64,000 bases of DNA, from positions 834,679 to 898,678 of the forward strand of contig NZ_MOBM01000038.1 of assembly GCF_003732275.1 (NCBI RefSeq). Reading direction: 5' to 3'. Source of the DNA: Pseudomonas frederiksbergensis. Lineage in GTDB: Bacteria; Pseudomonadota; Gammaproteobacteria; Pseudomonadales; Pseudomonadaceae. Each line of letters opens with the position of its first letter. Within the stretch, counting starts at the first letter, position 1. Both the position numbers and the translations under genes were made by a program. A model generated the notes under the pieces. The model worked only from the letters and a program-made list of their open reading frames with translations. It made no database searches and was not told the DNA's origin. Below, piece by piece: positions 52,248 through 60,742 of the stretch.

Positions 52248-52263
52248 CGCTTTAATTAAAGCG
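52248..52263. promoter_or_regulatory. Perfect 16-bp palindrome between lysE and its LysR
   Basis: CGCTTTAATTAAAGCG, centred in the divergent promoter region. Confidence 0.5.
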
Positions 52264-52285
52264 CATAGGTGACTAAATTAGACGC

Positions 52286-53212
52286 ATGAAAAATCAACTA
52301 CCGCCGCTTAATGCTGTTCGCGCCTTCGCCATCGCTGCTCGTCATCAGAGCTTCAGGCTGGCGGCCGAAGAGTTGCATGTGAGCCACAGTGCCGTCAGCC
52401 GGCACATCAAATTGCTCGAGGAATACCTGGGCGTGCTGCTGTTCGAGCGGCGCATCCGGCAATCGGTGCTGACGCCGGCCGGCCAGCGCTTTTATGAGCA
52501 AGTCAGCGCCGGGCTGGCGCAGATAGCCAACGCCGCCGCTGCGCTCAAGCAACATGCCTCGCTGCCTACCGTGAAGATCAATGTCCGTCCGTCCTTTGCC
52601 GTGCTTTGGCTGACGCCCAGGCTGGGGGATTTCATTGCGCAGCACCCGGACATCAAGCCGCAGGTGATCACGCAAACCCAGGCGCCCGATCAGGCACGCG
52701 ACGGGTTCGATATCGTCATTCGCCGTGGTCGTGACGATTGGGCGCCGGAGATTGAGGCGCGAGCGCTGTTCGAAGACGAACTCTTACTGGTCGCGGCGCC
52801 ATCGCTGATCGAGCGCCTGCCACTTGAAGACCTCACTTCGCTGAGCCGGCACACGTTACTGACCGCCAAGGCACGTCGTGAAGACTGGCACCATTGGGCG
52901 ATGCACTTTGGTCAAAGTCTGTCAGCTACTCAGGTCACCCGGCAGTTTGATCACATGCACATGGTGCTTCAGGCTGCCGTGGAGGGACAGGGCATAGCCT
53001 TGTGCCCGACCTCTTTGCTGGGCACCCATCTTTTGAGCGGAGACCTGACCTGCCCGTTGCCCGAGTTGCGTATGCCGTTGCCGCGTTATTACTACGGTGT
53101 TGCGCCGGACGTGACGGCGCAGACACGGGTGTTTGTGGAGTGGTTGTTTGCCCGGATTGCTCAGGATGAGCAGCGTTGGAAAACACCTCGTGCTGTGACC
53201 GCTACGCTCTGA
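52286..53212 (+). CDS. LysR family regulator, GcvA-like
   Basis: 308 residues. LPPLNAVRAFAIAARHQSFRLAAEELHVSHSAVSRHIKLLEEYLG is the GcvA-type HTH, and the ligand domain has VKINVRPSFAVLWLTPRLGDF and DGFDIVIRRGRDDW. Divergent from the LysE-type exporter, which it probably controls. Its end overlaps the convergent membrane protein gene by 11 bases. Confidence 0.93.
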   Translation: MKNQLPPLNAVRAFAIAARHQSFRLAAEELHVSHSAVSRHIKLLEEYLGVLLFERRIRQSVLTPAGQRFYEQVSAGLAQIANAAAALKQHASLPTVKINVRPSFAVLWLTPRLGDFIAQHPDIKPQVITQTQAPDQARDGFDIVIRRGRDDWAPEIEARALFEDELLLVAAPSLIERLPLEDLTSLSRHTLLTAKARREDWHHWAMHFGQSLSATQVTRQFDHMHMVLQAAVEGQGIALCPTSLLGTHLLSGDLTCPLPELRMPLPRYYYGVAPDVTAQTRVFVEWLFARIAQDEQRWKTPRAVTATL

Positions 53213-53543
53213 AAACCCAGACAATCTCCACCACGCGGACTGCCAAGATCAGGTAAATCAGAAACAAGATAATCTGAAATGCCGTGTGATACGGCAACTT
53301 GGACAGCCGGCGCAGACCGTCACTGACACTCAGCAACATCAGCATCGCTGACACCAAAATCAGCCCCCAACCCGCCAGATTCGAAGCGAGCAACCCCATG
53401 AACAGGTGATGCTCGCGATCCAGTACGTTGGTGCCTGCAGCGAACAGAAGGGCGCACACCAGCAGGTTTTTGATGTTGTCGAACACTTGCGTGGTGAAAT
53501 CGGTGTCCAGCAAGGCCAGATACTTTCGCCAGAGTTTTCCCAT
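53202..53543 (-). CDS. Small membrane protein of unknown function
   Basis: 113 residues from ATG 53543 (MGKLWRKYLALLDTDFTTQVFD); a longer GTG start at 53576 is possible. Three transmembrane segments: NLLVCALLFAAGTNVLD, LLASNLAGWGLILVSAMLMLL and AFQIILFLIYLILAVRVVEIVWVF. There is a conserved-looking cytosolic N-terminus. No family was recognised. It lies upstream of the terminator and away from ilvE. Confidence 0.75.
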   Translation of the reverse strand: MGKLWRKYLALLDTDFTTQVFDNIKNLLVCALLFAAGTNVLDREHHLFMGLLASNLAGWGLILVSAMLMLLSVSDGLRRLSKLPYHTAFQIILFLIYLILAVRVVEIVWVFRA

Positions 53544-53613
53544 GGTTTTAGTGGCACCTGTTGATGGCTGTTGCACGTGGCAAGTCTAGTGACGTTTCCA
53601 CGAAACGCAGACG

Positions 53614-53651
53614 AAAAAAAGCCCGGCCTTCAATGTGATGGCCGGGCTTTT
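53614..53651 (-). terminator. Rho-independent terminator of ilvE
   Basis: GCCCGGCC/GGCCGGGC stem with flanking A and T runs; on the minus strand it ends in seven T residues, 27 bases after the ilvE stop. Confidence 0.92.
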
Positions 53652-53677
53652 GTGTTCAAACGGGCAGTCGCGTCAAA

Positions 53678-54697
53678 TCAAACTTTGACGATCCAGCCCG
53701 CTGGCGCTTCGACGTCGCCGGTCTGTACACCGGTCAGCTCTTTGTAGAGCTTCTGGGTGACCGGGCCGACTTCGGTTTCGCTATGGAACACGTGCAGCTT
53801 GTCGTTGTAGCTGATACCGCCGATCGGGGTGATCACGGCGGCAGTACCGCAAGCACCGGCTTCCTTGAAGTCGGACAGCTTGTCGATGAACACGTCACCT
53901 TCGATCACTTCCAGGCCCAGACGGGTTTTGGCCAGCTCGATCAACGACAGACGAGTGATGCCCGGCAACACCGAAGGGGAATTCGGGGTGACGAACTTGT
54001 TGTCGTGGGTGATCCCGAAGAAGTTGGCCGAGCCGACTTCTTCGATTTTGGTGTGCGTCAGCGGGTCCAGGTAGATGCAGTCGGCGAAATGCGCCTTCTT
54101 GGCCTGGGAGCCCGGCATCAGGCTGGCGGCGTAGTTGCCACCGACCTTGGCCGCGCCGGTGCCTTGTGGGGCAGCACGGTCGTAGCTGGAGATGAGGAAG
54201 TTGTGCGGGGTCAAACCGCCCTTGAAGTAGGCGCCGACCGGGATGCAGAAGATCGAGAAGATGAACTCGGGCGCGGTACGCACGCCGATGTTGTCACCCA
54301 CGCCGATCACGAACGGGCGCAGGTACAGCGCGCCGCCGGTGCCGTAAGGCGGGATGAAACGCTCGTTGGCGCGCACCACTTCCTTGCACGCTTCGACGAA
54401 CTGCTCGGTAGACACCTGCGGCATCAGCAGGCGCGCGCAGCTGCGTTGCATGCGTGCGGCGTTCTGGTCCGGGCGGAACAGGTTGATCGAACCGTCCTTG
54501 CAGCGGTAGGCCTTCAGGCCTTCGAAGCACTGCTGGCCATAGTGAAGGGCAGTGGAGCCTTCGCTGATGTGCAGCACGTTGTCTTCGGTCAGGGTGCCTT
54601 TGTCCCACTCGCCATTACGCCAGTGCGACAGATATCGCTTGTCTGTCTTGATGTAGTCAAAACCCAGCTTGTCCCAATTGATGCTTTCGTTACCCAT
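53678..54697 (-). CDS. ilvE: Branched-chain amino acid aminotransferase
   Basis: 339 residues from ATG 54697 (GAGGG upstream). It performs the last step of isoleucine, leucine and valine synthesis and the first step of their catabolism. Fold type IV aminotransferase; the PLP lysine lies in AAKVGGNYAASL, and EVGSANFFGI and GTAAVITPIGGISYNDK are typical of the longer (about 340 aa) bacterial/eukaryotic-like BCAT. It lies near the bkd operon, which degrades the keto acids it makes, although a REP element and opposite control separate them. Confidence 0.96.
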   Translation of the reverse strand: MGNESINWDKLGFDYIKTDKRYLSHWRNGEWDKGTLTEDNVLHISEGSTALHYGQQCFEGLKAYRCKDGSINLFRPDQNAARMQRSCARLLMPQVSTEQFVEACKEVVRANERFIPPYGTGGALYLRPFVIGVGDNIGVRTAPEFIFSIFCIPVGAYFKGGLTPHNFLISSYDRAAPQGTGAAKVGGNYAASLMPGSQAKKAHFADCIYLDPLTHTKIEEVGSANFFGITHDNKFVTPNSPSVLPGITRLSLIELAKTRLGLEVIEGDVFIDKLSDFKEAGACGTAAVITPIGGISYNDKLHVFHSETEVGPVTQKLYKELTGVQTGDVEAPAGWIVKV

Positions 54698-54852
54698 GAC
54701 ACCCTCTATCACTTAACAACCGCCGAAACGGTTCAAGGCTTCTGACATTTTTCTGGATGGGGACAACAATACTTCATTCCGGGCCCATTTCGCAGCCCGG
54801 ACTATCGGCTCGCTCATTAAATTTGCTGCCGATTATTCATTGTTCGAAACCC

Positions 54853-54974
54853 TGTGGCGAGGGAGCTTGCTCCCGCTCGGCTGCGAAGCAGTCGTAAATC
54901 CAGACAACGCGGTGTGCCTGAAAGTCAGCAAGGGGCCGCTTCGCAGCCCAGCGGGAGCAAGCTCCCTCGCCACA
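54853..54974. repeat. REP doublet (TGTGGCGAGGGAGC family)
   Basis: TGTGGCGAGGGAGCTTGCTC pair around GGGGCCGCTTCGCAGCCC, between ilvE and lpdV. The rest of 54698-54985 holds no gene. Confidence 0.88.
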
Positions 54975-54985
54975 GTTGATCGCGT

Positions 54986-56368
54986 TTACAGGTGCAACGC
55001 ATGCCCCAAAGCACGCAACGCCGCTTCCTGCACCGCCTCACCGAGCGTCGGATGCGCGTGGATGGTGCCGGCGATGTCTTCCAGTCGGGCGCCCATTTCC
55101 AGGCTTTGACCGAACGCCGTCGACAACTCCGACACGCCCACACCCACCGCCTGCCAACCAACAATCACATGATTGTCACGGCGCGCCACGACCCGCACAA
55201 AGCCGCTTTTCGACTCCAGCGTCATCGCCCGGCCATTGGCGGCGAACGGGAAACTCGAAACGATGCAGTCCAGTCCCGCAGCCTTGGCCTCGTCCGGTGT
55301 CTTGCCGACCACCACCAGTTCCGGGTCGGTGAAGCACACGGCGGCGATGGCGGTCGGGTTGAATTCGCGGTGTTTACCGCTGATCAGCTCGGCAACCATT
55401 TCACCCTGAGCCATGGCCCGGTGGGCGAGCATCGGTTCGCCGCTCAAGTCGCCGATGGCGTAGACATTGCGCATGCTGGTCTGGCAACGGTTGTCGATCT
55501 TGATCGCCGAACCGCTCATCTCCAGATTCAAGGCTTCGAGATTCCAGCCCTGAGTGTTGGGTTTGCGACCGACGGCCACCAGCACCTGATCGGTTGCAAG
55601 ATTCAGGATGTCGCCGTTAGGGTCACGAACTTGTAGAGTATTTCTTTGTGAATCAAAGCCTTCGACGCTGTGTTTCAAGTAAAGCTTCACGTCGAGTTGC
55701 TTAAGCGCTTCGTGTACGGGATGGGTCAGTTCGGCATCGTAGGCCGGCAGGATACGATCCTGCGCCTCGACCACACTGACCTCGGCGCCGAGTTTGCGAT
55801 AGGCAATCCCCAGCTCCAGACCGATGTAACCGCCACCGACCACGACCAGCCGTTTCGGCACGCTTTTCGGCGCCAGGGCTTCGGTGGAGGAGATGATCGG
55901 CCCGCCAATCGGCAGCATTGGCAGGTTCACGCTTTTCGAACCGGTGGCCAGCACCAGGTGCTCGCACTGAATGCGCGTGTCGCCGACATCGACGGTTTTG
56001 CCATCGATCACTTTGGCCCAGCCTTGAATGACCTGGACCTTGTGCTTCTTCAACAGCGCCGAGACGCCGGTGGTCAGACGATCAACGATACCGTCCTTCC
56101 ACTCGACGCTCTTGCCGATGTCCAGGGTCGGTGTCGACACGCTGATGCCCAGCGCCGAGTATTGGCTGTGGTGTTGCGTCTGATGGAACTGTTCGGCGAC
56201 GTGAATCAATGCCTTCGATGGAATGCAGCCGATGTTCAGGCAGGTGCCGCCCAACGATTCGCCTTCCACCAGAATGGTCGAAATGCCCAGCTGACCGGCA
56301 CGGATCGCCGTCACATAGCCGCCAGGGCCGCCGCCGATGATCAGCAGCGTGGTGTTCAAAGTTTGCAT
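54986..56368 (-). CDS. lpdV: Dihydrolipoyl dehydrogenase of the branched-chain keto acid complex (E3)
   Basis: 460 residues. It reoxidises lipoamide on the E2 subunit, passing electrons to NAD+. FAD motif LLIIGGGPGGYVTAIRAGQLG, redox disulfide GGTCLNIGCIPSKALIH, NAD motif LVVVGGGYIGLELG, and the C-terminal HAHPTLGEAVQEAAL with the catalytic His-Glu pair. It lies 17 bases after bkdB, completing the operon order A1-A2-B-lpdV known from P. putida. Confidence 0.97.
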   Translation of the reverse strand: MQTLNTTLLIIGGGPGGYVTAIRAGQLGISTILVEGESLGGTCLNIGCIPSKALIHVAEQFHQTQHHSQYSALGISVSTPTLDIGKSVEWKDGIVDRLTTGVSALLKKHKVQVIQGWAKVIDGKTVDVGDTRIQCEHLVLATGSKSVNLPMLPIGGPIISSTEALAPKSVPKRLVVVGGGYIGLELGIAYRKLGAEVSVVEAQDRILPAYDAELTHPVHEALKQLDVKLYLKHSVEGFDSQRNTLQVRDPNGDILNLATDQVLVAVGRKPNTQGWNLEALNLEMSGSAIKIDNRCQTSMRNVYAIGDLSGEPMLAHRAMAQGEMVAELISGKHREFNPTAIAAVCFTDPELVVVGKTPDEAKAAGLDCIVSSFPFAANGRAMTLESKSGFVRVVARRDNHVIVGWQAVGVGVSELSTAFGQSLEMGARLEDIAGTIHAHPTLGEAVQEAALRALGHALHL

Positions 56369-56385
56369 GCCTGCTCCACTAATAA

Positions 56386-57654
56386 TTAGTCCACAAACAG
56401 GGTGGCGGGTTGTTCGAGCAAGCCACGAACGGCCTGGATGAATTGCGCCGCGTCCATGCCATCGACCACGCGGTGATCGAAGGAGCTGGAGAGGTTCATC
56501 ATCTTGCGAATCACGATCTGGCCTTTGACGACCATCGGCCGTTCGACGATTTTGTTCACGCCGACGATTGCCACTTCCGGCAGGTTCAGCACCGGGGTGC
56601 TGACGATGCCGCCCAGGGCGCCGAGGCTAGTCAGGGTGATGGTCGAACCGGACAGCTCATCGCGGCTGGCCTTGCCAGTGCGCGCGGCGGTGGCCAAACG
56701 GGAGATTTCCGCGGCGCTGTCCCACAGGCTGCGAGTTTCGGCATGACGCACAACCGGCACCATCAAACCGATGTCGGCTTGGGTGGCGACGCCCACATGC
56801 ACCGCGCCGAGGCGGGTGATGACTTGCGCTTCGTCGTCGTAGCGGGCGTTGATCTGCGGAAAGTCGCGCAGAGCCACAACCAGCGCGCGGACCAGGAACG
56901 GTAGCAAGGTCAGCTTGCCGCGGGTCGCGCCGTGTTTTTCGTTCAGGTGTGCGCGCAGTTCTTCCACGGCAGTGACGTCGATTTCTTCGACGTAGCTGAA
57001 GTGGGCAGCACGCTGGGTGGCGTCTTGCATGCGCTGGGCGATCTTGCGGCGCATGCCGATCACCGGGATTTGCTCTTCGTCGTTGCGCTGGGCGTACGCG
57101 GCGGTGGCGGTCGATGCATTCGACTGACCCTGAGCCAGCCAGGCTTCGAGGTCTTCGTGCAGCACCCGACCGGCAGGGCCGCTGCCACGCACCAGACGCA
57201 ATTGAATGCCGAGGTCCAGGGCATGTTTGCGCACGGCCGGGGAGGCCAGCGGGCGTTCATCGGCCTCGCGAGCAACCATCGGGCCTTGGCACGCGGCGGC
57301 CGGGCGAGGCGCCGCAACCGGTTTGCTTTCAACAACGGCTTCAACTTTCGGCGCTGCAACGGGTGCTTCTTTAACCGCTACTGGCTGGGCCGACTCTTTA
57401 ACGTTGCCCGTGCCTTCAACTTCAATGCTGATCAAGATGCTGCCAACCGCCATGACTTCGCCAGGCTGTCCGCCCAGCGAAATCACCTTGCCATGCACCG
57501 GGGATGGAATGTCGACCATCGCCTTGTCGGTCATGACATCGGCCAGCACCTGATCCTCGACGACCATGTCGCCAACCTTGACGTGCCACTGAGACAGTTC
57601 AACTTCTGCAATGCCTTCGCCAATGTCCGGCATTTTAATAACGTGCGTGCCCAT
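56386..57654 (-). CDS. bkdB: Branched-chain keto acid dehydrogenase E2 (lipoamide acyltransferase)
   Basis: 422 residues. Lipoyl domain at the start with the modified Lys in DVMTDKAMVDIPSP; an alanine/proline-rich linker (about 85-140) with a peripheral-subunit-binding domain (ASPAVRKHALDLGIQLRLVRGSGPAGRVLHEDL); and an acyltransferase domain ending in SFDHRVVDGMDAAQFIQAVRG (catalytic HRVVDG). It transfers branched acyl groups to CoA. The ATG touches the stop of bkdA2 (no gap). Confidence 0.97.
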   Translation of the reverse strand: MGTHVIKMPDIGEGIAEVELSQWHVKVGDMVVEDQVLADVMTDKAMVDIPSPVHGKVISLGGQPGEVMAVGSILISIEVEGTGNVKESAQPVAVKEAPVAAPKVEAVVESKPVAAPRPAAACQGPMVAREADERPLASPAVRKHALDLGIQLRLVRGSGPAGRVLHEDLEAWLAQGQSNASTATAAYAQRNDEEQIPVIGMRRKIAQRMQDATQRAAHFSYVEEIDVTAVEELRAHLNEKHGATRGKLTLLPFLVRALVVALRDFPQINARYDDEAQVITRLGAVHVGVATQADIGLMVPVVRHAETRSLWDSAAEISRLATAARTGKASRDELSGSTITLTSLGALGGIVSTPVLNLPEVAIVGVNKIVERPMVVKGQIVIRKMMNLSSSFDHRVVDGMDAAQFIQAVRGLLEQPATLFVD

Positions 57655-58713
57655 TCAGACCTCCATAACCCGATGCAAAGCCGCGCCCACTCGGGACGGA
57701 CCAGGGAAATACGCCCACTCTTGCGCATGCGGGTAGGGGGTGTCCCAACCGGTGACGCGTTCGATCGGCGCTTCCAGGTAGTGGAAGCAATGCTCTTGCA
57801 CCAAGGCGACCAGTTCGGCGCCGAAACCGCAGGTGCGGGTCGCTTCGTGAACAATCACGCAACGGCCGGTTTTCTTCACCGACTTGACGATGGTGTCCAG
57901 GTCCAGCGGCCACAGGCTGCGCAGGTCGATGACTTCGGCGTCGATACCGGTTTCTTCAGCCGCCACTTGCGACACATAAACCGTGGTGCCGTAGGTCAGG
58001 ATGGTCACGTCTTTGCCCGGACGAGCGATGGCGGCGACGTCCAGCGGCACGGTGTAGTAACCGTCCGGTACTTGCGCGGCGGGGTGTTTCGACCATGGCG
58101 TTACCGGACGGTCGTGGTGACCATCGAACGGGCCGTTGTACAGACGTTTTGGTTCGAGGAAGATCACCGGGTCATCGTTTTCGATGGAGGCGATCAGCAA
58201 GCCTTTGGCGTCGTAAGGGTTGGACGGCATGACCGTGCGCAAACCGCAAACCTGGGTGAACATCGCCTCGATGCTCTGGCTGTGGGTCTGGCCACCATAG
58301 ATGCCGCCGCCGCATGGCATGCGCAGGGTCATCGGCGCGGTGAACTCACCGGCCGAGCGATAACGCAGGCGTGCCGCTTCGGAAATGATCTGGTCCGACG
58401 CCGGGTAGACGTAATCGGCGAACTGGATCTCGGCCACCGGCCGCAAACCGTAAGCGCCCATGCCCACGGCGACGCCGACGATGCCGCTTTCGGAGATCGG
58501 CGCATCGAATACCCGGGAGGTGCCGTATTTGTTCTGCAGGCCTTCGGTGCAACGGAACACGCCGCCGAAATAACCGACGTCCTGGCCGAACACCACGACG
58601 TTATCGTCACGCTCAAGCATCACATCCATGGCCGAGCGCAGGGCCTGGATCATGGTCATGGTGGTCGTGGTCATGGCGGTTTCCAACTCGATTTTATTGT
58701 TGTGATCGTTCAT
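57655..58713 (-). CDS. bkdA2: 2-oxoisovalerate dehydrogenase E1 beta subunit
   Basis: 352 residues from ATG 58713. With bkdA1 it forms the ThDP-dependent E1 that decarboxylates branched-chain 2-oxo acids. TMTMIQALRSAMDVMLERDDNVVVFGQDVGYFGGVFRCTEGL is the family start; FADYVYPASDQIISEAARLRYRSAGEF and GGGIYGGQTHSQSIEAMF follow. It begins one base after the stop of bkdA1, so the two are translated together. Confidence 0.97.
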   Translation of the reverse strand: MNDHNNKIELETAMTTTTMTMIQALRSAMDVMLERDDNVVVFGQDVGYFGGVFRCTEGLQNKYGTSRVFDAPISESGIVGVAVGMGAYGLRPVAEIQFADYVYPASDQIISEAARLRYRSAGEFTAPMTLRMPCGGGIYGGQTHSQSIEAMFTQVCGLRTVMPSNPYDAKGLLIASIENDDPVIFLEPKRLYNGPFDGHHDRPVTPWSKHPAAQVPDGYYTVPLDVAAIARPGKDVTILTYGTTVYVSQVAAEETGIDAEVIDLRSLWPLDLDTIVKSVKKTGRCVIVHEATRTCGFGAELVALVQEHCFHYLEAPIERVTGWDTPYPHAQEWAYFPGPSRVGAALHRVMEV

Positions 58714-58714
58714 G

Positions 58715-59950
58715 TCAGATCCCCAACTCTTGACGCTGGCGCTTCAAGTGCTCCGGCATCTCTTTGTAGACGTCTTCGAACATGGTCGCGGCGCTTGGAA
58801 TCTGGCCGCCGGCGAGGGTGCCGTACTGCTCGGCTTCTTTCTGTGCGGCGATCACTTCGGCTTCCAGTTCGGCGCTGACGGCGACGTGTTCCTCTTCGGA
58901 CCACTGACCGACTTTGATCAGGTGCTGCTTGAGGCGGGCAATCGGGTCGCCCAACGGGAAGTGGCTCCAGTCGTCGGCAGGACGGTATTTGGACGGATCG
59001 TCGGACGTCGAGTGCGGGCCGGCGCGGTAGGTGACCCATTCGATCATGGTCGGGCCGAGGTTGCGGCGCGCGCGTTCGGCGGCCCAGGCAGAGGCGGCGT
59101 ACACCGCGACAAAATCGTTGCCATCGACCCGCAGGGAGGCGATGCCGCAACCGACGCCGCGACCGGCGAAGGTGGTGGCTTCACCGCCGGCAATCGCCTG
59201 GAACGTCGAGATCGCCCACTGGTTGTTGACCACGTTGAGGATCACCGGCGCACGGTAGACGTGGGCGAAGGTGAGGGCGGTATGGAAGTCCGATTCTGCG
59301 GTAGCGCCGTCGCCGATCCAGGCCGAGGCGATTTTGGTGTCACCCTTGATCGCCGAGGCCATGCCCCAGCCCACGCCCTGAACGAATTGAGTGGCGAGGT
59401 TGCCGGAAATGGTGAAGAAGCCGGCGTCTTTGACCGAGTACATGATCGGCAGCTGACGGCCTTTGAGCGGATCGCGCTCGTTGGACAGCAGTTGGCAGAT
59501 CAGGTCGACCAGTGGCACTTCGCGGGCCATCAGGATGCTTTGTTGACGGTAGGTGGGGAAGCACATGTCGTCGATGTTCAAGGCCAGGGCCTGGGCGCTG
59601 CCGATGGCTTCTTCGCCAAGGCTTTGCATGTAGAACGACATTTTTTTCTGACGCTGGGCGACCACCATGCGGTTGTCGAAAATCCGCGTCTTGAGCATGG
59701 CGCGCATGCCTTTACGCAGGATCTCGACTGGCACGCCTTCAGCCCATGGGCCGAGGGCATTGCCCTGGTCGTCGAGCACGCGAATCAGGCCTTTGGCCAG
59801 ATCAGCCGTGTCCGCCGGTTCAACGTCGATTGGGGGTTTGCGCACCAGGCCTGCGTCAGTCAGATGCAGGTAGGAGAAGTCGGTTTTGCAGCCGGGGCGG
59901 CCCGAAGGTTCGGGAACGTGCAGGCGCAGCGGTTCGTACGCTTGGTTCAT
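58715..59950 (-). CDS. bkdA1: 2-oxoisovalerate dehydrogenase E1 alpha subunit
   Basis: 411 residues. ThDP-binding motif GDGATAESDFHTALTFAHVYRAPVILNVVNNQW; phosphorylation-loop-like TYRAGPHSTSDDPSKYRP as in other E1 alpha chains. It is the first gene of the operon for valine, leucine and isoleucine catabolism. It is divergent from bkdR, which activates the operon in P. putida (established). The start is at ATG 59950, with AT-rich regulatory DNA beyond. Confidence 0.97.
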   Translation of the reverse strand: MNQAYEPLRLHVPEPSGRPGCKTDFSYLHLTDAGLVRKPPIDVEPADTADLAKGLIRVLDDQGNALGPWAEGVPVEILRKGMRAMLKTRIFDNRMVVAQRQKKMSFYMQSLGEEAIGSAQALALNIDDMCFPTYRQQSILMAREVPLVDLICQLLSNERDPLKGRQLPIMYSVKDAGFFTISGNLATQFVQGVGWGMASAIKGDTKIASAWIGDGATAESDFHTALTFAHVYRAPVILNVVNNQWAISTFQAIAGGEATTFAGRGVGCGIASLRVDGNDFVAVYAASAWAAERARRNLGPTMIEWVTYRAGPHSTSDDPSKYRPADDWSHFPLGDPIARLKQHLIKVGQWSEEEHVAVSAELEAEVIAAQKEAEQYGTLAGGQIPSAATMFEDVYKEMPEHLKRQRQELGI

Positions 59951-60135
59951 GGCTTCTACGCTCGATCTTGTGAATTTCTTGTAGTGAGCTGGCAGTCATT
60001 CTTCGGTAAAAGAATTCTTGTCCTACAACAATCATAGGCCGGCCCAAGAAGAATATTTCTCTCTGTTTCGTTGCGCTTGCGGTCATTTGAGGATAAAAAT
60101 TCTGCATAAACATAAAAAGCAGGTGGTTTTGTCTC
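59951..60135. promoter_or_regulatory. bkdA1-bkdR divergent promoter region
   Basis: AT-rich, with palindromes AAGAATTCTT at 60010-60019 and AGAATATTTCT at 60050-60060, suitable for an Lrp-type regulator that binds several spaced sites. BkdR binding in this position is known in P. putida; the exact sites here are inferred. Confidence 0.6.
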
Positions 60136-60624
60136 ATGCGCAAACTGGACCGTACCGATATCGGCATTCTCAACAGCCTTCAGGAGAACGCGCGCATCAC
60201 CAACGCCGACCTCGCGCGCTCGGTGAACCTGTCGCCGACGCCGTGCTTCAACCGGGTCAAGGCGATGGAAGAATTAGGACTGATTCGTGAGCAAGTGACC
60301 CTGCTGGATGCCGACCTGCTGGGGCTGCATGTGAATGTGTTCATTCACGTCAGCCTGGAGAAACAGGTGGAGGAGGCGTTGCAGCATTTCGAAGAGGCGA
60401 TCTCGGATCGCCCGGAAGTGATGGAGTGCTATTTGATGGCCGGCGACCCGGACTACCTGATCCGCGTGCTGGTGCCGACCATTCAGTCGCTGGAACGCTT
60501 CATGATGGATTTTCTGACCAAAGTGCCGGGGGTGGCGAACATCCGTTCGAGCTTTGCGCTCAAGCAGGTGAGGTATAAGACGGCGCTGCCGTTGCCGGCG
60601 AACGGGTTGACGTTGGCCAATTGA
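60136..60624 (+). CDS. bkdR: Lrp/AsnC-type activator of the bkd operon
   Basis: 162 residues. LDRTDIGILNSLQENARITNADLARSVNLSPTPCFNRVKAMEE is the Lrp HTH; the RAM (AsnC effector) domain follows with VFIHVSLEKQVEEALQHFEEAI and VMECYLMAGDPDYLIRVLVPTIQSLERFMMDFLTKVPGVANIRSSFALKQVRYKTALPL. It senses branched-chain amino acids and activates bkdA1A2B-lpdV, its divergent neighbour. The gene ends just before a palindromic repeat at 60630. Confidence 0.96.
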   Translation: MRKLDRTDIGILNSLQENARITNADLARSVNLSPTPCFNRVKAMEELGLIREQVTLLDADLLGLHVNVFIHVSLEKQVEEALQHFEEAISDRPEVMECYLMAGDPDYLIRVLVPTIQSLERFMMDFLTKVPGVANIRSSFALKQVRYKTALPLPANGLTLAN

Positions 60625-60629
60625 AAATC

Positions 60630-60735
60630 AAAAGATCGCAGCCTTCGGCAGCTCCTACGGCGGGGGTTGGGTACACCCATTACATTGAGGTTGCATACGA
60701 TCAATGTAGGAGCTGGCGAAGCCTGCGATCTTTTG
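60630..60735. repeat. GCAGCTCCTAC-type palindromic repeat
   Basis: Arms AAAGATCGCAGCCTTCGGCA and its inverted partner ending GCCTGCGATCTTTT; same family as 25491 and 48933. Confidence 0.85.
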
Positions 60736-60742
60736 ATCTGAT

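Noticed and set aside
56932..58878. Plus-strand frame of 648 residues opposite bkdB and bkdA2
   Set aside because: It spans two certain genes on the other strand and has no recognisable domain.
58712..60037. Plus-strand frame of 441 residues opposite bkdA1
   Set aside because: It is an antisense shadow of E1 alpha; the real promoter region with bkdR would be disrupted by it.
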